Below are positions 1-5,297 of a DNA stretch of 6,363 bases, piece after piece. The first letter of the stretch is position 1; the number at the start of each line of letters is the position of its first letter. This DNA is from Phyllobacteriaceae bacterium UBA1940 (lineage in GTDB: Bacteria > Pseudomonadota > Alphaproteobacteria > Rhizobiales > Rhizobiaceae). The notes beneath the pieces are model-generated. The model saw only the letters and a list, made by a program, of their open reading frames with translations. It made no database searches and had not been told where the DNA came from. The position numbers were made by a program, and so were the translations under genes. Location of the stretch: contig DDFA01000124.1 in the NCBI GenBank assembly GCA_002336975.1, forward strand, positions 1-6,363. The letters are read 5' to 3'.

Positions 1-56
1 GCAGCGTCGAGCGTGAAGGCGCCCTGGCGGTGGCGGATCGAGACCGACAGCGTCAT
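1..56 (-). CDS. modC: Molybdate ABC transporter ATP-binding protein ModC (5' fragment, first 18 codons)
   Basis: Only the N-terminus is visible. The reading starts MTLSVSIRHRQGAFTLDA and runs off the left edge, so the Walker motifs and the C-terminal molybdate-binding domain cannot be checked. The beginning of a beta-strand followed by a short 'GxFxLDA' segment is typical of the first strand of ModC-type ATPases. The ATG overlaps the TGA stop of modB in an ATGA arrangement, which suggests translational coupling; no strong Shine-Dalgarno sequence precedes it. ModC would power molybdate import through ModB at the inner face of the cytoplasmic membrane. The identification rests mainly on the modA-modB-modC gene order, which is conserved in bacteria, and secondarily on the few visible residues. 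Confidence 0.85.
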   Translation of the reverse strand, partial: MTLSVSIRHRQGAFTLDA

Positions 57-754
57 TCGAGGTCGAGCCGCCGCGAGATGCGCCGCGCCAGCAGTTCGGA
101 AGCGAGCAACGCGGTCATTGCGATGGCGACCGAGACCAGCGTCAACCGAAGCGCGCCGAATTCGCCGCCTGGAACCTGTGTAAACGTGTAGATCGCCGAT
201 GGCAGGGTCTGGGTTTCGCCGGGAATGTTGGAGACGAATGTGATGGTGGCGCCGAATTCGCCCATCGCCTTGGCGAAGGCGAGGATCATGCCGGCGATGA
301 CGCCCGGCAGCATCAGCGGCAATGTGATGGTGGCGAACACCCAGGCTGGGCCGGCGCCGAGCGTGCCGGACGCGGCTTCCAGCCTGCGGTCGATCGACTC
401 GATCGACAGGCGGATGGCGCGCACCATCAGCGGGAAGGCCATAACCGCGCAGGCCAATGCCGCGCCGGTCCAGCGGAACGAAAAGACTATGCCGAAATAG
501 TCGGCCAGAAACGCGCCGACGGGGCCGCGCCGCCCGAAGGCGAGCAGCAGCAGATAGCCGGTGACGACTGGCGGCAGGATCAGCGGCAGATGCACCAGGC
601 CGTTGACGAGCGATTTGCCCCAGAAATCGCGGCGCGCCAGCAGCCAGGCGACGGCGATGCCGAGCGGCAGGCTGGCCAGCGTCGCCCAGACCGAAACCTT
701 GAGCGACAGGCGCACGGCCGTCCACTCCTCCGGGCTAAGCGTCCACCACTCCAT
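53..754 (-). CDS. modB: Molybdate ABC transporter permease ModB
   Basis: This 233-residue inner-membrane permease is close to the usual ModB length (about 225-235). It forms the homodimeric channel that passes molybdate from ModA to the cytoplasm, driven by ModC. Hydrophobic segments lie near residues 17-40, 53-73, 94-112, 143-162 and 203-222. The cytoplasmic coupling loop of ABC permeases (EAA motif, EAASGTLGAGPAWVF) spans about 126-140. The ModB-typical stretch GEFGATITFVSNIPGETQTL is at about 165-184. The ATG is 19 bases after the modA stop. A purine-rich GAGGGG lies about 15 bases upstream, rather far, so initiation may depend on coupling to modA. The stop overlaps the modC start. There is nothing unusual in the protein; confidence is high from both motifs and context. 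Confidence 0.97.
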   Translation of the reverse strand: MEWWTLSPEEWTAVRLSLKVSVWATLASLPLGIAVAWLLARRDFWGKSLVNGLVHLPLILPPVVTGYLLLLAFGRRGPVGAFLADYFGIVFSFRWTGAALACAVMAFPLMVRAIRLSIESIDRRLEAASGTLGAGPAWVFATITLPLMLPGVIAGMILAFAKAMGEFGATITFVSNIPGETQTLPSAIYTFTQVPGGEFGALRLTLVSVAIAMTALLASELLARRISRRLDLE

Positions 755-773
755 GCGCAGCGTCGCCCGCCCC

Positions 774-1568
774 TCAATTGGACAATGGCGGCGTCAATAG
801 CTTGAAACCCTGCGCCTCGAACAGGGATCTTGCCTTGTCCGTTTGCAGGCATTTCAGAAACTTCGGGGCGGCGGCGCTTTTGGAATCGGCCGTCTCGGCG
901 ACCGGATAGACGATGGGAGGATGCGTATCGTCGGCAAACGTCGCTACAACCCTGACCCTGGCGTCGGCGGCGGCGTCGGTTGCATAGACGACGCCGAACG
1001 GCGCTTCACCCGTCGACACCAGCGCGAGCGCGGCGCGCACGTTCTCCGCCTGCGCCACCTTGCCCTCCACCGCAGTCCATGCTCCGAGCGACTGCAGAGC
1101 CGCCTTGCCGTATTTGCCGGCCGGGACAGCGTCGACATTGGCCATCGCGAGCTTGCCGTCGCCGATTGCCGTCGCCAGATCGACACCCGGCTTCAACTCA
1201 ACCGTTGCGGTCGAATCTGCCAGCGCGATCAGCACGATCGAATTGCCGAGCAGCCTGGTCTCGGTATTCTTCTTCGTCAGGTTTTTCTGCGACAGGTAGG
1301 CCATCCAGTCGAGGTCGGCCGAGATGAAAATGTCTGCCGGCGCGCCCTGTTCGATCTGCTTGGCGAGCGCCGACGAGCCTGCGAAGGAAATCGTCGCGGT
1401 TTCGCCGACATCCGCCGCGCAGGCTGTGTTGACGGCGTCGAGCGCGTTCTTGAGGCTTGCGGCGGCGAAGACGACCAGCCTGTCCTGTGCGGCCGCCGCG
1501 CCGGTCAGCAGTGATAGCGCGCCGGCGAGCGCCCAGGCCAAAACCATACGTCCATCATGTCTTTTCAT
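774..1568 (-). CDS. modA: Molybdate-binding periplasmic protein ModA
   Basis: This 264-residue precursor is the periplasmic receptor that captures molybdate (and usually tungstate) for ModBC. It has an Arg/His-rich N-terminus, a hydrophobic core at about 8-27 and an Ala-rich cleavage region ending near AAAAQ (residues 24-28), so it is probably Sec-exported. The oxyanion-pocket residues known from E. coli ModA have visible counterparts: Ser38 in VFAAASLK, Ser65/66 in FAGSSALAKQI, Ala150 in VPAGKYG, Val177 in AENVRAAL and Tyr195 in FGVVYATDA. The start at 1568 was chosen because the signal peptide begins there and a GGAG (1575-1578) sits 6 bases upstream. The frame is open for another 56 codons, but those cover the AT-rich promoter/operator region and do not look like protein. 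A 19-base gap separates it from modB. Two cysteines (50 and 240) could form a periplasmic disulfide; this is inference. Confidence 0.97.
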   Translation of the reverse strand: MKRHDGRMVLAWALAGALSLLTGAAAAQDRLVVFAAASLKNALDAVNTACAADVGETATISFAGSSALAKQIEQGAPADIFISADLDWMAYLSQKNLTKKNTETRLLGNSIVLIALADSTATVELKPGVDLATAIGDGKLAMANVDAVPAGKYGKAALQSLGAWTAVEGKVAQAENVRAALALVSTGEAPFGVVYATDAAADARVRVVATFADDTHPPIVYPVAETADSKSAAAPKFLKCLQTDKARSLFEAQGFKLLTPPLSN

Positions 1569-1761
1569 GCCAGTCTCCACAACTGCCCGCCGGTACTTTC
1601 CCGGCTCAGATCGATATATACAGACAAACATAACAGTATCGGATTGTCCATAGGTCGTAAGGCTGATGCGTCGGGAAAATGGAAGCGAACCTGATGCGGT
1701 ACCGCCGGTGCGGCAACCGGCCGACCAGCGCGACAAGAACCCCCTGCGATGGCTCGGCCGA
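1569..1761. other. Intergenic gap between ubiV and modA
   Basis: This is the only sizeable non-coding stretch. Its modA-proximal half carries the modA ribosome-binding site and an AT-rich promoter/operator patch. The ubiV-proximal half is GC-rich and holds a 10-base palindrome GCGGTACCGC (1696-1705), two copies of CTGATGCG (1663-1670 and 1691-1698), and a 13-base direct repeat with one mismatch (1718-1730 and 1755-1767, the second copy overlapping the ubiV stop). I see no stem followed by a T-run in the minus-strand direction, so there is no convincing intrinsic terminator after ubiV. Read-through into modA or Rho-dependent termination are both possible. No small gene is supported here. Confidence 0.6.
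1612..1635 (-). promoter_or_regulatory. Candidate ModE-type (molybdate-responsive) operator before modA
   Basis: In an otherwise GC-rich region there is a short AT-rich patch, 44-67 bases upstream of the modA ATG. On the plus strand it contains CGATATAT (1612-1619), an 8-base spacer, then ACATAACA (1628-1635). The E. coli modA operator bound by ModE-molybdate has, as I recall it, half-sites CGTTATAT and ACATAACG also separated by 8 bases, so each half here differs at one position. ModE-type regulators repress molybdate transport genes when molybdate is plentiful. The promoter itself cannot be fixed: a TGGACA-like box and several TATA-like hexamers are present, but no pair has ideal spacing. 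No modE-like gene is visible in the window. Confidence 0.42.
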
Positions 1762-2691
1762 TCAGCGACCGTCAGCCGACGCGGCGATCCTGCCGGTGAC
1801 CAGCATGCGTCCGGCGACGCGGTGAAAGAAGCCGTTGCTCAGCGCCGTCGCGCCGCAGCACAGCGACAGTCGTGACATTGCTTCCTCGCCGTCGATGACG
1901 CCGTCGAGGCATTGCCTGAACGCGGTCGCCACCGCCACCATGTCGATCGACTGCGGCATGAGACGAAGATGTCCAATGCCGATGGCGACCAGGTCGGGGA
2001 TTTCCCTGGCCAGGCAGATGTAGCTTTCAGATTGGGTCTGGATGCCATTGACCCTCAGGAATGGTGTGTTGTCGGCGGTCAGAAGCGGCATGCCGTCGGG
2101 GTCGTCCTCGCAGACGAACTGGCAGTTGTCCTTGTGCCTGCCATGGGCGCGGGCGTGATAGCAGCGCGCCGAAACGGCCAACGGCGCGCGGCCAAACACC
2201 TGGAATTCGGTTCCGACACAGATCTGGCTCGCGGCTGCGGCGGCATATGCCAGCGAGGCGCGCGGCAGTTCGTGCGGCAGACAGACATGGGTGGCGCCGT
2301 TTTGCGCCAGCCAGTCGATGGCGGCCTCGTTGTAGGCGTTCATGAACGGGCCGACGCGGTGCGGTGCGCCCGCGCGCGCCTGCAGGCCGGCGGCGTTGTT
2401 GATCTCGATCTCGATGCCGTCCATTTCGCACAGCGCGCGCGTCGCCTGGCGCTCGCGCGGCAGCATCACTTCGGCCAGCGAAGACAGCACCACGGTCTTT
2501 CCGGCTCGTTGCAGGCGTTCGACGAGATCAGGCAGGTCCGGCTCGAAAAAAGGCGCGCGTTTGGAACAAATCACCTCTCCCAGATAGACCGTATCGACAG
2601 GCGCCTCGTCGGCGATGCGCGCATAAAAATCGCGTCTCGTTTCGGCCGGCCAGTGATAGGCGATCGGTCCAAGCGTCAGGGCTGCGGTCAT
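1762..2691 (-). CDS. ubiV: O2-independent ubiquinone hydroxylation protein UbiV (U32 family)
   Basis: This 309-residue protein belongs to the U32 'peptidase' family and matches UbiV, the partner of UbiU in hydroxylating the ubiquinone ring without molecular oxygen. The N-terminus LGPIAYHWP followed by VDTVYLGEVICSKR is characteristic. The four cysteines that hold the [4Fe-4S] cluster in E. coli UbiV (39, 180, 193, 197 by memory) have exact-spacing counterparts at Cys42, Cys177, Cys190 and Cys194 (ARC-x12-C-x3-C). Other conserved stretches are PFMNAYNEAA (115-124), SARCYHARAHGRHKDNC (174-190), VNGIQTQS (214-221) and the C-terminal NGFFHRVAG (286-294). The start has a GGAG 8 bases upstream, inside the end of ubiU, and lies 4 bases after the ubiU stop, so the two proteins are probably made together as a complex. 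All cluster ligands are present, so it should be functional. Confidence 0.95.
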   Translation of the reverse strand: MTAALTLGPIAYHWPAETRRDFYARIADEAPVDTVYLGEVICSKRAPFFEPDLPDLVERLQRAGKTVVLSSLAEVMLPRERQATRALCEMDGIEIEINNAAGLQARAGAPHRVGPFMNAYNEAAIDWLAQNGATHVCLPHELPRASLAYAAAAASQICVGTEFQVFGRAPLAVSARCYHARAHGRHKDNCQFVCEDDPDGMPLLTADNTPFLRVNGIQTQSESYICLAREIPDLVAIGIGHLRLMPQSIDMVAVATAFRQCLDGVIDGEEAMSRLSLCCGATALSNGFFHRVAGRMLVTGRIAASADGR

Positions 2692-2695
2692 CGGC

Positions 2696-3694
2696 CTATC
2701 TCCACTTCTTGGTTTCGAACGCGCCCTGCGTTTCCTTGCCGCCCTCGGTGAGCTGCAACAGGCCGGCGATGTTCGCTTCCCTGCCGGCGCGGATGTCGTC
2801 GACGGCGTTGCGGAAAGCGGAGACCACGCTTCTCACATAGCTCTTGGAACGCTGCCTGCCCTCGATCTTGAACGCGTGGACGCCGGCGCCGATCAGTTCG
2901 GGCAGCAGGCGCGCCAGGTTGAGGCTGACCGGCTCCTCGAAGGCGTAGTAGCCCTCGGGCCGGTGCGGGGCGCGATAGCGGCCCTTGCAGATGGTGGGAT
3001 AGCCGGCCATCTCGTCCGATGCGAAACGGTCGATGACGAAGCCGGAAAGACAGCTCGACACCGCGCCGTCGGACTCGCGGCGATACTCGACGTCGGCGGC
3101 GGGCGAACAGACGCCGTCCATATTGGTGGAAAGGCCGGTGACATAGTTTGTCAGGCTGCAGCGCCCCTCGACCATCAGGCCGTGATTGCCGAAAATGAAG
3201 GTCTCGATCTCGCAGGGGATGTCCTGGGCGATGCGCCTGATCTCGGGAATGGTGAGAATGCGCGGCAGAACGACCCGCCTGACGTTGAAATTGTCGCAAT
3301 AGTAGCGGATCGCTTCCGGGCTCGACGCCGCCGCCTGCACGGAGAGATGCAGCCTGATGTCGGGATATCTGCGGGCAATGTAGTGGGCCACGCCCATGTC
3401 GGCGACGATGAAGGCGTCAACGCCGATGCGCGCGCCAGCATCGGCGGCGTCGCGCCACAGGTCGACATGTCCCGCGGGCGGATAGGTGTTGAGCGCAAGC
3501 AGCACCTTCGCGCCCTTGGAGTGGGCGTAGGCGACAGCCGCGGCGAGTTCGTCGGTGCTGAAGTTCAGCCCGGGGAAGTTGCGTGCGTTGGTCGCATTGC
3601 GAAAACCGCAATAGACGGCGTCGGCGCCGGCGTCGACCGCCGTGCGCAGCGACGCGGGCGTGCCGGCCGGGCACACCAGTTCCGCGATAGTCAT
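2696..3694 (-). CDS. ubiU: O2-independent ubiquinone hydroxylation protein UbiU (U32 family), first signature Cys replaced
   Basis: This 332-residue protein has nearly the same length as E. coli UbiU (about 331) and shares its hallmark blocks: ELVCPAGTPASLRTAVDAGADAVYCGF (5-31, discontinuous matches), TNARNFPGLNF (35-45), RVVLPR (140-145), GRCSLTNYVTG (177-187), GVCSPA (194-199), GYPTICKGRY (231-240) and the C-terminal IEGRQRSKSYV (277-287). It should act with UbiV as an iron-sulfur hydroxylase in anaerobic ubiquinone synthesis. Three of the four E. coli cluster cysteines have counterparts (Cys179, Cys196, Cys236). The first, in the FGSLCIM segment of E. coli, is Gly172 in FGNHGLM here. Cys161 or Cys215 might substitute; that is inference. 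The start is well supported: AAAGGA at 3702-3707, 7 bases upstream. Its ATG overlaps the ubiT stop (ATGA). It could be a lineage-specific UbiU variant rather than a strict orthologue. Confidence 0.92.
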   Translation of the reverse strand: MTIAELVCPAGTPASLRTAVDAGADAVYCGFRNATNARNFPGLNFSTDELAAAVAYAHSKGAKVLLALNTYPPAGHVDLWRDAADAGARIGVDAFIVADMGVAHYIARRYPDIRLHLSVQAAASSPEAIRYYCDNFNVRRVVLPRILTIPEIRRIAQDIPCEIETFIFGNHGLMVEGRCSLTNYVTGLSTNMDGVCSPAADVEYRRESDGAVSSCLSGFVIDRFASDEMAGYPTICKGRYRAPHRPEGYYAFEEPVSLNLARLLPELIGAGVHAFKIEGRQRSKSYVRSVVSAFRNAVDDIRAGREANIAGLLQLTEGGKETQGAFETKKWR

Positions 3695-4224
3695 GATGAC
3701 GTCCTTTCATTACGTGCGCCGGCCCTGCCGCGCAGGAAACCGAGCGCCAGCCGGCCCGGCGGGCCAAACAGGTCGGCGGCGTCGGCGGCGATCGAACCGT
3801 CGACATCGTCCAGCGCATTGCGCAGGCTGACCACCGCCTCGGTATTGCCCTCGATGACGAGATCGCGGGAGAAGAAGACGGCGTCGCCGTCGGCGTCGGA
3901 ATCGATCAGTTCGAACAAAGTGTCGAAGCTGCCGCGAATCAGTGCTTGATGGGCGGGCAGCGAATTGCGGGCGACCGCCGAGAGCACCGGCCGCGCCGGA
4001 TCCGGCCGCAGGAACAGCGCAAAGGGCAGGTTGGTCGCGTCGATGACGTAGCCGGTTGCGGTGTGCGGTCCTAGCCGGTCGAAGATCGACGGATGCTTGC
4101 GGGCAAGACCCTCGACGACCCGGTTCAGCAGCGGAGCCAGCGCCAGCGACAGGACCGGCGCCGAGAGATCGGCGAGAAACGAGACCGCGCGGGAAGGCCC
4201 GCGCCCGGGGGGAAATATCGTCAT
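3691..4224 (-). CDS. ubiT: SCP2-domain ubiquinone biosynthesis accessory factor UbiT
   Basis: This 177-residue protein is the lipid-binding accessory factor of the O2-independent ubiquinone pathway, thought to hold the hydrophobic prenylated intermediates for UbiU-UbiV, as UbiJ does in the aerobic pathway. The SCP2 fold covers roughly residues 30-145. The diagnostic end of the domain, GDAVFFSRDLVIEGNTEAVV (113-132), closely resembles the E. coli UbiT segment with FF-x-R-x-LVIEG-x-TE. The C-terminal tail is Gly/Arg-rich and ends RNERTSS. I chose ATG 4224 because GGTGA (4232-4236) sits 7 bases upstream and the gene then begins 7 bases after mog. A TTG at 4257 would add 11 residues and overlap mog. 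The stop overlaps the ubiU start (ATGA), so ubiT and ubiU are probably translationally coupled. Confidence 0.93.
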   Translation of the reverse strand: MTIFPPGRGPSRAVSFLADLSAPVLSLALAPLLNRVVEGLARKHPSIFDRLGPHTATGYVIDATNLPFALFLRPDPARPVLSAVARNSLPAHQALIRGSFDTLFELIDSDADGDAVFFSRDLVIEGNTEAVVSLRNALDDVDGSIAADAADLFGPPGRLALGFLRGRAGARNERTSS

Positions 4225-4231
4225 CTGCAAG

Positions 4232-4765
4232 TCACCGCGGTCTGAAGGTTTCGCCAAGATTTCCGCCGGTCTCCAGGCGGGCCGCGCCGATCAGGTCGAG
4301 GCAATAGGGGATCGCGGTAAACACCGCGTCGAGACAGGTCCGGATCGCGGCCGGTTTGCCGGGAAGGTTGACGATCAGCGTCTTGCCGCGCGTGCCCGCC
4401 GTCTGGCGCGACAGGATCGCGGTCGGAACCTCCTCGAGGCTGCGCCGGCGCATCAGTTCGCCGAAGCCAGGAAGTTCCTTCTCGACAATATCGCGCATGG
4501 CTTCCGGCGTCTCGTCGCGCGGCGCCGGACCGGTGCCGCCGGTGGTCAGGACCAGCGCGGCGTTGTCCTCGTCGCACAGCCGCTGCAGCTCGGCGGCGAC
4601 GTGGTCGCGCCCGTCGGCGATGATCCGGATCTCGAGCTCGTAGGCGGAGGTGAGGTTCTGCGCCAGCCATTGCGCAATGGCCGGTCCGCCCAGATCCTGA
4701 TACTCGCCCCGGCTCGCACGGTCCGATATCACCAACGCGACGATCCTGGCGGCGTCAGGCGGCAT
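4232..4765 (-). CDS. mog: Molybdopterin adenylyltransferase Mog
   Basis: This 177-residue enzyme adenylylates molybdopterin with ATP to give MPT-AMP, the substrate on which MoeA inserts molybdate. It aligns with E. coli MogA throughout: VISDRASRGEYQD (12-24), the TTGGTGPAPRD phosphate-binding loop (74-84), FGELMRRRSL (101-110), PTAILSRQ (114-121) and the NLPGKP loop (133-138). Asp51 and Asp84 correspond to the two aspartates reported important in E. coli MogA (49 and 82). It is shorter than the E. coli protein because about 12 residues are missing between LDAV and the IPYC segment (about 145-155), and the C-terminus is short. The start at 4765 is preceded by AGGA (4775-4778) with 9-base spacing, and overlaps the end of the DUF2478-type gene by 11 bases. 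The longer open frame upstream (to 4897) is out-of-frame overlap with that gene and is not used. Confidence 0.95.
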   Translation of the reverse strand: MPPDAARIVALVISDRASRGEYQDLGGPAIAQWLAQNLTSAYELEIRIIADGRDHVAAELQRLCDEDNAALVLTTGGTGPAPRDETPEAMRDIVEKELPGFGELMRRRSLEEVPTAILSRQTAGTRGKTLIVNLPGKPAAIRTCLDAVFTAIPYCLDLIGAARLETGGNLGETFRPR

Positions 4766-5297
4766 TGCGGACGTTCCTGCTGACGACGTGCTTGGAGAGC
4801 CAGGCGTCGATGGCCGCCGGGTTTGGCTCCAGCTCGACATCGCAGCCCCCGGTGAATTCCCGCCAGGCGTCGACATATTCATCGCGGACGCCGACAAGCA
4901 CCGGCACGGCCAGCATGAAGGCCTCCTCGATGGCGGCGCGAAAGCCGCCGCCGAGCATTTCGCCCTTGCCGAAGCGGTTGAGTATCAGCAGCCCAGGCCT
5001 CTCGCGCACGCGCTGCAACAGCGGTCCGCACAATTCGGCAAGCGCGCGCGGGTCGAGCCGGCACCCCGACGAGCCTTTGCCGAGTTCCTGGGAGATCAGC
5101 CGCACCTCGCCGTCGCGGATGCTTTCCAGGTGCATCGCCGGGCAGCAACTCAGTGACAGATCGCGTTCGAGCTGGACAAACCCTTCAACGACGACCCCCA
5201 CGGCCTGCAACCTGCCCGCCGCGGCGGCGAGCAGGGCGTCGATGGCGACGCCGTCACGCGAGCGGATGGCCGCTACCGGCGGCATTGTGTTCGTCAT
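4755..5297 (-). CDS. DUF2478-family protein of unknown function linked to molybdenum genes
   Basis: This 180-residue soluble protein has no signal peptide or membrane segment. I recognise the DUF2478 pattern from memory: an N-terminal VAIDALLAAAAGRLQAVGVV region (17-36), GFVQ (39-42), a cysteine-containing segment SCCPAMHLE (50-58), ISQELGKGSSGCRLDP (68-83), LLILNRFGKGE (103-113), GGGFR (116-120), a run of aliphatic residues VPVLVGV (131-137) and a late AWREFTGG (144-151). The family has been noted near molybdate transport and Moco genes, and some members resemble P-loop-like nucleotide-binding folds, but I know of no established activity. The start at 5297 is strongly supported by AAGGAG (5305-5310), 7 bases upstream, and it overlaps the moeA stop (ATGA). 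It overlaps mog by 11 bases downstream. Its position between moeA and mog suggests a role in handling molybdate, molybdopterin or a Moco enzyme; this is inference. Confidence 0.82.
   Translation of the reverse strand: MTNTMPPVAAIRSRDGVAIDALLAAAAGRLQAVGVVVEGFVQLERDLSLSCCPAMHLESIRDGEVRLISQELGKGSSGCRLDPRALAELCGPLLQRVRERPGLLILNRFGKGEMLGGGFRAAIEEAFMLAVPVLVGVRDEYVDAWREFTGGCDVELEPNPAAIDAWLSKHVVSRNVRNAA

Noticed and set aside
843..1514. Plus-strand open frame of 223 codons opposite modA
   Set aside because: It is an antisense shadow of modA with Arg/Gly-rich composition and no motif.
1696..1705. Palindrome GCGGTACCGC as a terminator after ubiV
   Set aside because: There is no loop and no following T-run on the minus-strand transcript, so it does not qualify as an intrinsic terminator.
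1569..1736. 56-codon N-terminal extension of modA
   Set aside because: The signal peptide begins at 1568 with a good ribosome-binding site, and the extension covers the AT-rich promoter/operator patch.
1912..2751. Plus-strand open frame of 279 codons opposite ubiV
   Set aside because: It covers ubiV in antisense, resembles no family and lacks a ribosome-binding site; it is explained by high GC at third codon positions.
1762..3694. Reading the two U32 proteins as collagenase-like peptidases
   Set aside because: The adjacent ubiT, the UbiV cysteine pattern and the close block-by-block match to E. coli UbiU point to ubiquinone hydroxylation rather than proteolysis.
3773..3791. GTCGGCG tandem repetition within ubiT
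   Set aside because: It encodes an Ala/Asp-rich stretch (AADAADLFG) in frame and is explained by codon bias; it is too short to be a meaningful repeat.
2876..3949. Long plus-strand open frame of 357 codons opposite ubiU and ubiT
   Set aside because: It is antisense to two well-recognised genes, has no recognisable domain and has the low-complexity Gly/Arg/Asp/Val composition typical of the opposite strand of GC-rich coding DNA.
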